Position numbers and translations under genes: made by a program. DNA of 64,000 bases from Sporobolomyces roseus (lineage: Eukaryota > Basidiomycota > Microbotryomycetes > Sporidiobolales > Sporidiobolaceae). Numbering within the stretch: the first letter of the stretch is position 1; every line of letters begins with the position of its first letter. Shown piece after piece: positions 22,144 through 35,118 of the stretch. The stretch spans positions 1-64,000 of the forward strand of contig JADILM010000006.1 in the NCBI GenBank assembly GCA_016617785.1, in the 5' to 3' direction. The notes beneath the pieces are model-generated. The model saw nothing but the letters and a program-made list of their open reading frames with translations, did not search any database and had not been told where the DNA came from.

Positions 22144-23849
22144 ATGGTACAAGATATCGCACAAGCTTCAGCTGCACCAGGAAAGCGTTCTGCATCGGAC
22201 AAGGTGAGCTCTCACTTTCAAGACCTCCGAATGAAGGAAAGGCAACGAGGTACAGGTGACTGACAGCATTAGATCGATTGAGTAGCTATCAACCTCTCCG
22301 TTCAAGCGGAAGACCCATGAATCACTTCGATCGTCTGCTGCTTCGTTCAACTCCTCAATAAATGAGATCCCATTTCCTCAACAGAACCCTCAATCTACAA
22401 CTTCGAAGCCTATAGTAACCTACTCAGCTCGAGATCGGAAGCGAACAAGATCTGGAAATGACGGGCGACCCGATCAATTCGACAATCAAACGAGTCTTCG
22501 CAAACGAGCAGCTTCGAGTGATAGTCGACCTCGACTTCTTCCTCAAACATTGAACAGTCAGAGCTATACATCTTCGAGCGCATCGACAATAAAGACGGTG
22601 ATCGACGGAAACAGCGGAAAGGAAATGGACGCGAAGGACATTTCGATCTCGACGAATCGTCAATCTGCTCCTCCTGTACGCAATGGCTTCCTCTTACTCG
22701 AAGTACCTACCAACGCTAACGAGTGTGGGGAATCTCCCATCGTACAGTCGTCTACTCGCCGCAAGCGAAGCGACTCTTCGTTCATCCTCGAAATCGATTC
22801 AAACGCTTATTCATCGCATCGATCGAAACCAAAGTCTACCGGAGCTGAAGCGAAAGGGAAACAGAAAGAGAGGACTCCTGCAGCGTCGACGACCTCGACG
22901 AGTCCTGCGCCAGTAAACGAACATGATCGAGAGAGTAATTCGAGCGGAAACGACGAAAACGATGCGATCACGGACAAGGTCAGTCAAATTCCGACTTCAC
23001 CAGCTATAGTACTATGAGACTGATGTAGCTGGCATGTTTGTCTGACAGCCTCGTTTCGAGCGTGAGACTGGAGGAAGATCTCCCGAATCAGATTCAGACA
23101 AGCAGAAACCCGATTCGTCTCTTCCGATTCCTTCCACTTCTCAAGCGACTCCCTCGACTGGGCAACAGCTACCTACACCTTCACCTGATGTTGACATCAA
23201 AGTGAGCATCTCTCTCGCTCTCAGTCCTAGATCTCACTCAGGACAGATTCGCTCGTAGCCTTTCGAATCATCTCCCAAATTACCAATTTTTGCGACAGTT
23301 CGACCGAGCTTGTCGAGACTATCACAAGCTGAAGTCAATCGCCGTGCCAAGCTCGATGCCAGAGCGCAGAGCGCCGACAAGGTGAGTTTCAACCCTTTTC
23401 GATTCGACGTCGTTTCGCAGACTGACTTTGTTCCCATCATTCAGCCTACTCCAACGAAAGACAAATCGATCGACGCATCGACACAGGTCGCTCCGTTTTC
23501 CACTTCTGCTCAACCCTCAAACGGTGCTGCTCCACCCTCAGCCGCTTCTCCCGCTCTCGTCGATTCCCCTTCCCTCGCTTCCCATCTCCTCTCCTTCGAT
23601 CCCGACTTCATCTTCGCCACTCGCGACTCCTCTGTTGATCTCCACCTCGACTTTCTCGCCCCTCTCTTCTCACAACTCCACTACGATACCGTCCCGAAAC
23701 TTCGAAGATTGAAACCTCGAGACTCTTCACTCGTGATTCGAAAGCTCAAATTGAAGTATGAGGAAGGAGGTAGTCGAGAAGGGATAGTTGAGGACTTGGA
23801 TTGGGAGAGGATGGAGGAGAGGTTGAGGGATGGATTCGGTAGAGAGTGA
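22144..23849 (+). CDS. Hypothetical low-complexity, probably nuclear protein
   Basis: Five exons (22144-22203, 22385-22978, 23049-23201, 23259-23381, 23445-23849) encode 444 aa. Introns are all phase 0 and each of the first four exons ends in Lys (AAG or AAA) directly before the donor. The N-terminal two thirds are Ser/Thr/Lys/Arg-rich, with basic patches such as ARDRKRTRSG and TRRKRSDSS that resemble nuclear localisation signals. The last exon has more structure: SLASHLLSFDPDFIF, HLDFLAPLFSQLHYDTV, and an acidic end LDWERMEERLRDGFG. No domain is recognised. A chromatin or transcription role is only a guess from composition. Confidence 0.7.
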
Positions 23850-24242
23850 TTTACGAAATGAAACTTCTTGGTCGGATTGAAATGTCAGTTTCGCATCACC
23901 TTCGTTTTCTCGATTCGAGTGGTCTCGCAGAGTGAGACTCATTGCATCTCAAGGACTCACCGAAGCGGATGGAGCAAAGAGGTACGGGAAGCGACGTAAG
24001 AGTCGAAACGAGTCAGCTTTACCTTTCGCGACCGTTCTCCTTCCGGCAGCTTCCTTTCCACACGCTTTATCCATCTAGAGAGTTTCTGATCTCTGCTCGT
24101 ACAAGCCAACTCATCGCTCGCTCGTGTTTCATCTCTTCGGAGTTCCGCGGTCCCTAATCAGTTCGCGATTCCAGCTTCCGCTTTTTCTCTTTCCCTTGCG
24201 TCTCACTCTCGATCTTGTCACCTCGTATAGCGTCTGATATTC
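23850..24242. other. Intergenic, nothing recognised
   Basis: Gap between two plus-strand hypothetical genes. No feature beyond the presumed terminator and promoter sequence can be supported. Confidence 0.6.
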
Positions 24243-25008
24243 ATGGTCGGGAATCTGATGCCGACACCTGCTGAAGCTTCGCAGCCCTCAGCGCCGCTCG
24301 ATCTGACTTTGCGTGACTTCGAAGGAGCAATACCGGAAGGACAGCAAGGAGAGGTGAGCTTCTCGCTGATAGATTACTCGAATAGTGCTCATGTACTGAT
24401 GTCTCCTACATGAACAGATTCGTAACGACGACGGAAGTCAAAAGCTCGAAAAAGCTCGTGAGTCAATCGCAAAATCTGACGATACTGCCAAAACCCCTAC
24501 TGCCTCGACTATGAGTGAGCGTCGATACCTACGCGAACAATATACGCACATCTGACCTGACAAGTCTCCCCGTTTCAGGTTCTGTTGCGACTTCAACATC
24601 CTCAAACGTCGTGACGAAAGCAGACCGGGACGATTGGGATCTCCTCCTCAGTGCTCTCATTTCGAAACACTCTACCTCATTGTCCAACGACGACTATCTC
24701 AAACTCTGCGAATCTTCTGCAAGTCTCTTTTCTTCTCTTCGCACCCTCCAAGTTCGTCGCTGAGAGTCAAAGCGAAACAGTCGAATCTCAAAACGATCAC
24801 TGATTGGCATGAGTACTACGAGAAGAACAGCAGGTTGATTCTCGCGGTACTCAAATGCCGTTGCATTGTCGGTCCAGCTCAATTCGCTCAATCGCCTCAG
24901 AACGCAGCAGCAGTAGCTCCTCTCGCAGATTCACCCCGAAAGATCAGATACAGGAGTCGAGTCCCCCTTTCTCATCCAGAAGTGCGCGGATTGAACCTAG
25001 AGGGGTGA
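24243..25008 (+). CDS. Hypothetical protein with a possible Myb/Rap1-like WHEYY motif
   Basis: Exons 24243-24353, 24418-24514 and 24579-24751 are well supported (MVGNLMPTPAEASQP start, GT-AG ends). The third contains ADRDDWDLLLSALISKHST and LSNDDYLKLCESSA. The frame must then change; a 29-nt intron (24,752-24,780), or a 61-nt one ending at a GAG acceptor (about 24,812), leads to ITDWHEYYEKNSRLI. The order of an acidic DDW helix, a second helix and WHEYYEKN recalls the Myb-type domain of fungal Rap1-like proteins (WxxHYxKN). That is a weak likeness from memory. The C-terminal end at 25,008 is uncertain because an alternative frame is also open there. Confidence 0.5.
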
Positions 25009-25218
25009 AGGGTGATTGGCAAAGTTCAGTAGCTTGCAAATCTGAAATCGTTTCATTTCCCTTTCCCTCTCCCACGAGTTCTCCCGTTTGCTCTTCCTTA
25101 CTCTCTCTCTCACAATCCTTCACGTTGTCTCTCCGTCTCACTACGAGTCTCGAGAACTCAAAGTCTGAGATCGAGAAAATCCATTTTCTCTTTTTTTGGC
25201 ACTCGAATCGCATAACCT

Positions 25219-26744
25219 CTACTCTTTCCCATCGTTAATTCTCCACAACCCATAATTCTTCGGACTAGTCTGCCACAATCGCACCGTACCTATCCATTCC
25301 CCTCCTCATCAGCTCCTCACCCTTCCAAAAAGAGAGAAAGAGAAAACATACCATCCTCTGAACCACTCGCGTACATTTCCCCATCCGGACTGAAACTAAC
25401 TTGATGTACCGGTCCATGATGACCTTTTCCCATCTCCAACTCTTCACCCGTCTCTACAGAGTGTACTCGAACCCATTCGTCGTTGAGAGATCCGGCGATG
25501 AAGGTTTTTCGATCGATTGGATTGAGGGACACGGATGAAGGGGAATAGAATAGATGGTGTGTAAAGACGGGTGTGCGACTAGAGAGAAGTCCAGTATTAG
25601 CGAGGGAGAGGAAAGGAAGAGATGAGAAGAGACGTACGTTGAGAGGGAAAGGAAAGTTACGGATTGACCGTGAGTTAGAGCGAGGAGAGAGGAGTCGAGG
25701 GATTTCTCCATTGAGGTTATTGGATCGTTGTTGGGCATTGAGAGTTGATGTACTTTCTCCAGTGTTGACAAATCCCACCATCTGTGAGCGACTCGAAATT
25801 GGTGAAGTCAGCTCTTCTCGGAAGTGTATTCGAACAATGAGTGAAACTCACTTGATCAACCTATCCTCGCCCATACTGATGACACAATCTCTCTCTTCAT
25901 CCCACAATACTTTCCTCACGTTCCCCTCATGACTCAATCCAGCATTCCCCAATTCTCGATCAACCAAAACCTTTACTCCCTCCTCGCCGATCTCCTCTCC
26001 TTCCATATTCAATTGACCAAGGTTCGATAAATCCCATATTCTTACTTTCTTCTCGAATCCTCCAGTCAAGACCCTGATTTGAGTTGGTGAAGAGAGGGAG
26101 GAGGAAAGGGACAAATCGCAAGTTTTAACGATATGTGAATGAGGTAAAGTCAACAAACATTCTCCATTCGTCGCATCCCATAGTTTACTGTACGAACCTC
26201 AAACTGGTCATCAGCTAGCTCGAGAGGATGGAAACAAAGTTTGAGAACGTACGCAGAGAAATCCGCTGAACTAGTCACGGCAAGACTCGCATCCCTCGCC
26301 AATCTAGCCTCCCATACAGCTCCTTTATGACCTTTCTTCCCTTCACCCGTAAAAGTTCCTTGCCAATCGCCCAACCTACTCTCTCCAAAATTTAATCAAT
26401 CAACTTTGTCCTTCCTTTTCATTGGAAAGAGAGACAGAGGGACGTACCAATCACGTAACATTGGTTTCCCATCTTTACATGCAGAGATTAATAGATAATT
26501 TGGATCTGAAGAGGAAGAGGAAGATGGGAGGAGTGGGGAGAAATGAAGAGAGGGAACGGGACGGGTGTGCCTGTGTGCCCGACCCTCAAGCTATCAGTAG
26601 GAAGGCTAGGGATGGAAAGGAGTGGAGAGCGCACCCGTGACAAACTAGAGGAGTGGACTGGAGATGATAGAAATGATGAGAAATTAGCGAGAGGGAGAAG
26701 AGCGAGAGAGAACGGGAGCTAACCTTGATTGATGTGGAAGTCAT
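25219..26744 (-). CDS. WD40 protein, STRAP (Ser/Thr kinase receptor-associated protein) family
   Basis: Eight exons (26744-26724, 26657-26635, 26570-26448, 26375-26253, 26187-25852, 25781-25638, 25578-25352, 25289-25219) encode 355 aa, close to the 350 aa of human STRAP. Family signatures in order: [121 protein letters not shown] and NYGLWRIND at the end. STRAP folds as a seven-bladed propeller and acts as a scaffold, best known with the SMN complex and in TGF-beta signalling in animals; the fungal role is not defined. The first two exons are tiny (21 and 23 nt) but fit both frame and family. Confidence 0.93.
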
Positions 26745-27011
26745 CTAAGAGGCATACAGAACGAGAATCTAGCAAGAAGCGACAGACAGTGAGAAGAAGG
26801 AGTTTGAAAGGCAGAAAGTCGAAATCGTTTCGCAAAACTCTAGCTGCCGACTCAAACTTGCGCTACCTCAATTAGACCACTCTCATCAACCCTGACAGTC
26901 AGCGTCTCATTCAGAAACTGGAATTGCCCTGTCAAGCGAAGTCTTTCAAAAGAGTCGCAGCGAAGTTCTTCGCAACTTGGATTTTCGTTCATTACAACAA
27001 CAAAACAAACA

Positions 27012-28439
27012 TTATTTCCACACGCTCTCCTCTTCCGATTTCCTCTCCTTGTATCTCTCCCTAGTCTCCCAGATCTCACGGACCCTCTCCTTCCCGCCTC
27101 TTAACCCTCTACATTCCCACTTAACGACCCTCAATCCCCTCGCAACCAATCCACCCTCTCTCCTCACCTGTACTTCTATCTCCTCATCTCCAACTTTCAT
27201 TATCCCCGGTGGATTCGAACCCAACGCAACTTCCAAAGCGTTAAGAATCGATTCTTCTTCTTCCAACAATTCCAACGGGATCGATCTATTCCTCCTCCTC
27301 CCACCATCCACCATCATCAAAGGTGTGTTCTCACCACTCCCCTCATTCGAAGCCTCACCTGGAACAGGATTCAAAACTGCCAAAAGAGCTCTCTTTGAAT
27401 TCCCCAACAAACTGTTCTGGGTTGAAGAGAGACTCGTTCTCGAGTATGGAGGTCGTATTATTAAGGTTTCTAGAGTTGGTGGGATAGATAAAAGGAGGTG
27501 AAGGTTTGGATGGGGTAGAGTAAAAGTCAATGATTTTAGGGTGGAGAGTTGGGAGAGTGCTGAATACTGGGGAGAACGGGAAGATAAGAGGGGTAAGCAA
27601 CAAGCGACGACTTGTTCGGAGGTTAGGAATCCCAATATTAGGGTTTGTAGAGTTTTCGAGGTCGAGAGGAGTTGGAGGATTTGTCGGAATTGAAAGAGTT
27701 CGAGATCTCGGATTGAGGAGATTGCGAGGGATTTCAGAGTTGGGAGGGAGTGGGAGAGGATTGAGAAGAGGTGAGTTGTGGGAGGGGGCAGTCCGAGGTT
27801 GGAGAGTGTCAGGTGAGTTAGGGAGGAGAAGAAAGGGATTAGGTTTGGGGGATCGACGAGGGAATGAGGGCGGAATGAGGAGTTCAATAAAGAGAGATGT
27901 GTGAGAGCTATAGAGGGAAGAATTAGTGAAAGGTATCAGCTCGGAGTAAGGAGAGAGTGAAACGAACCTGATGAAGGAGAAGAAGAGGATACTAAATGTT
28001 TAGGTCTCAAATCGTCCACTCCTACAATCTCCAATCTCTTGACCCTCTCGATTAATCTCAGGATCCTCATCAGTCTCAATCCGAATCCTTTACTCTTGAA
28101 CACTCTTCCGACCACGGTCAATTCCCTCACTTCTCTGTTTAATCCATTCTTTTGGGAAAGTGCTTCAAGGAATTGATCGAGTTGTACTAGGGATCGAGTG
28201 AGTGGGGAATGGAAGAGTGATGGCTGAGCTACTGAACGGAGATAGCGACAGGAGAGGGACAGGGAGAGGAGGGAAGAAGAAGGGAGATGAAGGAAAATGG
28301 AGAGGAGTAATTCAACTGGGAGTGAAGAGAGCGTCAAGGGAGGGTCTTGTTCCGAGTCAGACAAACCGGCAGTTGAGTAGCTCGAATCAGAAGCAGCGGA
28401 AAGAGTGAGTGAGAAGAAGGAAAGAGAGAGATCATGCAC
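27012..28439 (-). CDS. F-box / leucine-rich-repeat-like protein
   Basis: Two exons (28439-27968 and 27907-27012, intron GTTCGT...TATAG) encode 455 aa. Residues about 35-75 contain LSSLPVELLLSIFLHLPSSS and LSLSLSCRYLRSVAQPSLF, a clear F-box consensus. The rest is rich in Leu with a repeating LTHLTLSNLGL, LKSLAISSIRDL, LQTLILGFL pattern, as in LRR substrate-recognition parts. Such proteins bind Skp1 through the F-box and bring targets to the SCF ubiquitin ligase. The gene is divergent from the insulysin homologue, with 221 bases between start codons. The start Met is the first in frame; a further 5' exon cannot be excluded. Confidence 0.82.
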
Positions 28440-28660
28440 GATTGTGGAGATTCAAGACGTCAAACCTCCTCGGCTTTTGACCTTTTGCGAGAGCGCTCAA
28501 GTAGGATGTACCTAATCGACTATATCGACATCCGACCTCTCTTTAATGTCCAAAAACAGGAAGTGACAAATGACAGGGGCTACTTCTTCCCGTTCCCTTT
28601 CTTCTCTCTTTTCTCTCCCTTTTGTCTCCCCCCTCCGACTTTCTCTTCTCTCTCTCCTTC

Positions 28661-31600
28661 ATGCTCAAGAGTCTCATTCGATTGAGCTCTCATACCCGAC
28701 TACCTCTACGTCAACTGACCCCTCGCCTCACTCCCTCTTCAATCTCATCAATTCGTTCCCTTCCTTCTCTCGATCGACCACTCACTCGCTCCCTAATGAC
28801 AATCACCGATCCATCTCAATACGTTTTGAACGCTCCTTCTCCCTATGTCGTCCACCCTTCGTTTCCAGCAAGGGAATTGTTGGCTTCAGAGAAACCTTTA
28901 CAAGGATACACAAAGATTGAAGGGAAGGAAGGGAAACCAGGTTATTCACTCTTTAACCAACCTATAGAACAATCTCCAAATGATGACAAGACTTATCGGT
29001 ACGCTCTCTTTACCCACTCGAAAAGAGAGTAAATCGCTGACGTACTCCTCACCTCCTCAATCCCGAATAGTTTAATCATGTTGGAGAATGGATTGGAAGC
29101 GTTGGTCGTAAGTGATCCTAAAGCGGATAAGGCTAGTGCTGCGATGGACGTCAAAGTTGGTCATTTATCAGATCCAGAAGATTTACAAGGACTCGCTCAT
29201 TTCTGTGAACACTTGATGTTTATGGGTACTGACAAGGTGAGCGTTTCTCTACTCTTCCTTCTCCTTCCTGATCAGAATCGAGAATTGATGAAAGGAAAGA
29301 GAGAGACGAGTGTAGTACCCTCGTGAGAATGATTATACGGAATTCTTAACGCAACATTCAGGTTCCTCGAACGCTTTCACCGGAATGGATCAAACCTGTT
29401 ATTTCTTCGACTGTTCCCCTTCAGCCCTCACTCCCGCCCTAGACAGATTCGCACAATTCTTCATTTCCCCTCTCTTCGACCCCTCCTGTTCTGAACGAGA
29501 AGCAAACGCAGTTCATTCAGAGAACAGTAAGAATTTACAAAACGATATGTGGAGAATGTTTCAATTGGACAAGAGTACGAGTAGTAGGGATCACGTGTTT
29601 TGGAGGTTTGGGACGGGGAATAAAGAAACTCTTTGGGATGAACCGATGAGGAAGGGAATTGATGTCAGGGAGAGATTGATCGATTGGTGTGAGAAACATT
29701 ATTCTTCAAATATCATGAAGCTAGTTGTGTTGAGTAAAGGTACGCAAAGAAAGAACGATTCCCCTCAAATCTACTAAAAACTGGTGCTGATCGAGTGACG
29801 AGTTTCTTGCGTAGATTCGGTAGAGGAGACTACTCAACTCATTGTCGATCAATTCTCACCCGTCAAGAACCGAAACCTTTCACCCCCAGAATTCACTGGT
29901 TCTCCTCTCACCTCGAACGAATTAGGCGTGAGTTTCCCCTTCTCTCTCTCTGTGAATCTCCCGCATTCGATATTGACGTTTTAAGGTACCCTCAACAGCG
30001 CACAATCTTTGTCAAATCCGTTAGAGATACAAGATCACTCGAATTCACGTTCCCATTCCCAGACGAACAAAAATGGTTTACTACCAAACCTGGAGGATTC
30101 CTCTCTCACCTGATCGGTCACGAAGGGAAAGGATCAATCTTGAGTTTGTTGAAGGAGAGAGGGTGGGCAAATGGGATGAGTGCTGGTGCTGGGAATGGGG
30201 CGAATGGATTCGAATTCTTTAAAATTCACGTTGATTTGACTCAAGAAGGATTGGGTGCGTCTCGTGACATTACCTCTATCTTTTCCTGTAAATGGTGACT
30301 AAGAGGTGAAGAAATGATCGGACAGATCATTACGAAGAGATTGGACAACTCATTTTCGCCTACATTTCACTCCTCCGTTCAAACCCACCCGGTGAATCAA
30401 CCTTTTCCGAAATCGCCTCTCTCTCGAAACTCGCCTATCAATTCAAAGAGTCCTCATCACCTTCGAACACGACCTCAATGTTGAGCATGTCAATGTCGAA
30501 ACCCTACCCTCGAGAAAAACTCCTTAGCGCTCCTTGGTTATGCACGGAATGGCACCCTTCGCAAGTGGATGAACTTGTACAATTGATGACTCCTGAGAAA
30601 TGTAGGATGTTTGTTACGGCTCAGAAAGAGGTGGGAGGTAGGAAGTATGAGGAGAAAGAGAAATGGTATGGAACTGAATACACGATTGAGAAGACCTCCG
30701 ACAAGATCCTCAAGGTACGTCTATCATCCACCTCATCCGCTTTATCTCAACCAAGCTAATGGGGAATCGGTTTCGATGTACAGTCTACATTGACAGCGAC
30801 AGATTTCCCTGGGTTAGCTTTACCCGAACCGAATCCTTTCGTACCACAACACCTCGAGATCAAGAACAAAACGGAAGTCAAGGAACCAGCGAAACGACCG
30901 CTGAACCTCAAGAACACTCAGACGAGTAGGCTGTGGTACAAGAAGGATGATCGATGGTGGGTACCTCGAGCTGCAACTTTCTTCCTATTCCGATCGTACG
31001 TTTCCCTCTTTCCTTCCCTCTCCTTCATCTCGTTACTGACGAGGAGTGATGTGAGAGCAATTAGACCCGAAATCGATTCAACAGCAATCTCATCAGTCTC
31101 CTCTCGACTTTTCACCGAACTAGTCAAAGATTCCCTCAATGAATACTCTTACGATGCCGATCTCGCCGGATTGAGTTACTCGTTCGAACAACAAGGTGAT
31201 GGGATCTTGTTGAATGCTGATGGGTACAATGATAAACTTGCGGTTTTACTCGAAGTTGTCGTGAAGAGGATGAAGGAGTTGAAAGTGGACAAGAAGAGGT
31301 TCGATATTATCGTTGATCAGGTACGCTCTCCTCTTTCTTTCCAGTCTTCGTTAGCGAGGAACTGATCCGAAGGGAGGGATGCGTAGATGAGGAGGCTTTA
31401 CGTCAATTTCGCTTTGGAGGAACCTTATCAGCATGTCAGTATCGACGCTTCACATCTTACCCAATCCATCTCCTACACCATTCAACAGAAACTCGATGCC
31501 CTCAACCGTACGTCTTGTCTCTCCTCCCTTTCTCTCCGCTTACTCATCGCTCTCTCGACTCGATTCCAGAAATCACTCCCGAATCTCTCCAAGATCACAT

Positions 31601-32936
31601 TTCACGAGTTCTCGCTCGACTACACATCGAATCACTCGTGCATGGCAACATGCTGAAAGATGAAGCGGTCGAATTGAGTAATACGATCGAAGGAATCTTG
31701 AACCCTCAACCTCTCACTACCGAAGAACTGAAATCTCATCAAGCACTAATCGTTCCAGAAGGTACGCTTCCGCTTTTCCTACTACTTCCCTGGATTGAGA
31801 CTGAGTAGGACGAACGTTGGGTATAGGTAAATATCTCGCTCGACGACCTGGAGGTAATCCCGAAAACTCGAATTCAGCAATCGAACAATTCACTTACATT
31901 GGCGACCTCCACGACGATCTCCTTCGCGCAAAACTCAGTGTCTTTGGTCAGATCGTCTCGGAACCGTTGTTCGATATCTTACGAGCTCGAGAACAATTAG
32001 GTTACATCGTATGTCCTTTCCTTGCCCTTCATCTACTTTCGGGTTTGAAGCTGATGAATTAGGGTCGATGCATACAGGTTTCATCAGGACCTAGGAAATC
32101 GATTGCGTTTATGGGATTGAGGGTGATTGTACAGAGTGAAAAGGACGCAGCTTATGTCGAGAGTCGAGTCGATGCGTTCTGGGAAGAATTCATGGGTACG
32201 CTCGAGAAGATGAGTGAGGAGGAATTCGACAAGTACAAGGAAGCAGTTCGAGCAAAGAAAGTAGAGGATCACAAGAACCTGTGGCAAGAGTCAGTATCAC
32301 TATCTCTCTCTATCCTCTCTCTCTGTTTACCTTCGCTGACTCCGATCCTTTCGTAGGTCATCTCACATGTGGGTCAACATTCATTGTGGATGGTATGATT
32401 TCGAACAGCGATTCCGAGATGCCTCTATCATTTCCACTCTCAAGAAACAAGACATCATCTCATTCTTCCGTCAATACTTCTTTCAAACTCCTTCGAACCC
32501 AATCCGACGCTTATCAATCCATCTCGAATCCCAACGTTTAACTCCCGAACAAATCCATTCAATCGTTCCTGCATTCGAAGCGCTCGAACTAGAACCAGCA
32601 CCGAAATCAGAAGATATCGAGAAATTCGCTCTCTCGAGACCTACGATTGAAGCTGCTAAACAATTTGCCGAGATGGTGGTGAGAGGTAGTAGGAAGGGGG
32701 ATGAGGAAGTGAGGAAGTTGCAAGGGGAGATTGAGAAGTTGAGAAAGAAGCAAGTAATGGAGGGTTACGAAGAGATTTTGGATATGGACGAATGGAGGAA
32801 GAAGCAAGAGAAAGCTCCGTTCGCTAGACCTGTCAAGGAGGTACGTTGATCTTCTCTCTCTCTCTCTTCAGTCTTGACTGCTGACTGACAGAGGGGAAAT
32901 GAACAGTACGCCGATTTGTTCCCAGCAAGAATGTAA
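28661..32936 (+). CDS. Insulysin-type M16 metallopeptidase (insulin-degrading enzyme homologue)
   Basis: Fourteen exons (28661-28998, 29071-29236, 29316-29739, 29815-29927, 29999-30254, 30326-30714, 30784-30995, 31056-31320, 31387-31507, 31570-31761, 31827-32008, 32078-32289, 32357-32840, 32907-32936) encode 1,127 aa, slightly longer than the usual 990-1,020. The inverted zinc motif HFCEHLMFMGT (HxxEH) and downstream glutamates in HSENSKN are present, followed by SGSSNAFTGMD and LIGHEGKGS. The enzyme degrades peptides inside a two-bowl chamber; yeast relatives include Ste23. The N-terminal extension is Arg/Ser/Leu-rich without acids for about 45 residues and looks like a mitochondrial presequence. 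A second Met (MTITDPSQYV) lies where other family members begin. The C-terminus ends ARM, a PTS1-type tripeptide. Confidence 0.95.
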
Positions 32937-33124
32937 AAAAACTTCGCAAACCTCTCACCCTTCTCTCTCTTCCTCTCATCTTACTTCGGAATGTCTGTAT
33001 AGCTTCAAGAAGAATGGCAATATATAACTTGTATGGTTTACGAATCGTTCCTCACTCCTATTCAGACTCGTTCCCTTTTCTTTTACGAGAGATACTCTCG
33101 TTTCTCCTTTCTTCTTTCTCGCTC

Positions 33125-35118
33125 ATGACTCAACTCGACTCAACTTCTCCTACTTCTCGAGCACCTCAATACGTACTCTCTGCTGTCCTACGTGGTCACA
33201 CAGATGATGTGCGATCCCTAGCCTCTACTTCAACTTCATCATCTAAACTATTTTCTGCTTCACGAGATGGGACTGCTAGGAGTTGGTGCAAGGGAGATAA
33301 TGGATGGGAAGAAGATGGGAGGTTGGAGAAGGGTCATGAGGGTTTCGTTAATGCTGTTTGTTACCTCAACCGACAAGATGAGGAGGGGAAGGAATCGGAT
33401 CAAAGTGAGTCGAGGATTCGCTCCTACTCGCTTGTAACAAGGAACTGAGTAGAGAAGTGGTTCTCCGTTCACAGGTTATCTCTTGACGGCTGGACAAGAT
33501 AGTTTGATTCAAGTTTACTCGCTCTCCTCTTCCTCTCCCTCTCAAGATCCAGTTCAAACACTCTTCGGTCACGGTCACAACGTATGCTGCTTACACTCCG
33601 ACAAGAAAGGGAAAAGAATCGCTTCCGGAAGTTGGGACATGACTGCTAGAATATGGGATACGACGAAATGGGAGTGCGAACGAATTCTAGTCGATCATGG
33701 AGCTGCTGTTTGGGATGTAATGCTTATCGATGACGAAGAAGATCTGTGTTTGACCGGTGAGCTATCCTTGTATCTCGAGTTTGGAGTGAGTGCTGAGAGT
33801 GAAAGAGAGAGAGACGAAAACAGCTGCTGCTGATAATTATGTCAGATTGTTCGATGGAATCAAGGTTCGACATCTCTTCAAAGGTCACACTGGTCCTGTC
33901 AGAGCTCTATCAAAGGTCTTGCCCGATGATGATTCGTCGAAACTCTTTGCTTCAGCTTCGAATGATGGGTTCGTCGAGATTTTGCGTGAATCGCTCTCGC
34001 TTCGGACGCTGATTCATGATTTCTTCGTTGAACAGCACCGTTCGTATCTGGAACTACTCGACTGGTGACGCTCTCACGATCCTCAATCATGAAGATTTCG
34101 TCTACTCCCTCGTATCGATCCCTTCACTTGCGAAAGGAGGACTGGCAAGTTCAGGAGAAGACGGTCTCGTCAAGATCTGGAACGAGTCTGATGGAGAGTG
34201 TGATCAAATCATTGAAGTGCCCGCTCTATCAGGTGAGCCTCCCTCGTTCTAATCGCAACGAGGATAAACGGCTGAAATCGTCGGGAGAGAATTTCATTTC
34301 AGTTTGGTCACTCGCTATCTTGCCGAACGGAGATCTCGCTTGTGGGTGTTCAGACAACCTAATCTGGATCTTTACTCGTTCCCAATCACGGCTCGCGAGC
34401 GACAAAGTTCAAGAGGAATACTCTTCAAAGTTGGACATCACAAGGTAAACTCTCTCTCTCTCTCTCGTAGATACGCAAAGGATCTTCGAGGCTGACTAAA
34501 GTTGGGCTTCCAACGATCTACAGGGCCAAGCGAGGTGGGAGATCTACAGAGCCCGTTGCGGTGATTCATGAAAGAAAAGTTCTCGAAGAAAGAGGTCGAG
34601 AAGTTGGACAAGTCAAACTTGTGCGAGACGACGATTCGGGAACTACAACAGCGACAGCGACAACGAAGACGATAGCGTATCAGGTAAGCTTTCAACTCTG
34701 CTTCTAGGGTTGACTCAGCTGAGAATGCCTTAATGCAGTGGAATGGAACAAAGTGGGAGAATTTGGGTCAAGTCGTAGATCCGTCTACTCCTCCTCCTTC
34801 GCAAGCTATCTCGCAAGCCTCGACGACCACAACTACGAAAGTGAAGGAGAAGATGGTACATGAAGGGAAAGAGTACGATTACGTTTTCCAGATCGACGTT
34901 AGCGACGATTCTCCTCCGATACCTCTCCCTTACAACCTTGAAGGTGCGAGCTCTGTCTCCCTAGCTTCCTTCTCTTCGACGTCGACGTTGAAACTAACGA
35001 TGAAGAGCATGGGGCAGACGACGTGTACGAAGTTGCGAAACGATTCGTCGTGGAGAATAAACTTCCAGAATCATACCTCGAACAAATTGTTAGTTTCGTA
35101 CGCGTCAACACGACTTGA
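33125..35118 (+). CDS. DOA1: PLAA/Doa1/Ufd3 homologue with WD40 propeller and PFU domain but no PUL domain
   Basis: Eight exons (33125-33404, 33475-33756, 33824-33968, 34036-34232, 34303-34444, 34524-34683, 34739-34943, 35018-35118) encode 503 aa. The N-terminal propeller starts VLRGHTDDVRSLAS and includes SASRDGTARSW, SGSWDMTARIWD, SASNDGTVRIW and SSGEDGLVKIW. After a linker with AKRGGRSTEP comes the PFU ubiquitin-binding domain (VHEGKEYDYVFQIDV, PLPYNLE, VENKLPESYLEQIVSFV). Doa1/PLAA normally continues for about 250 residues with the PUL domain that binds Cdc48/p97. Here TGA follows the PFU at once, and I see no PUL-like sequence before the next gene. The family works in ubiquitin homeostasis and ribophagy. 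Loss of PUL would separate it from Cdc48 binding. Confidence 0.9.

Noticed and set aside
27530..27904. Plus-strand 124-codon frame opposite the F-box/LRR gene
   Set aside because: It is Gly/Arg-rich antisense of a Leu/Ser-rich coding exon, a common shadow effect.
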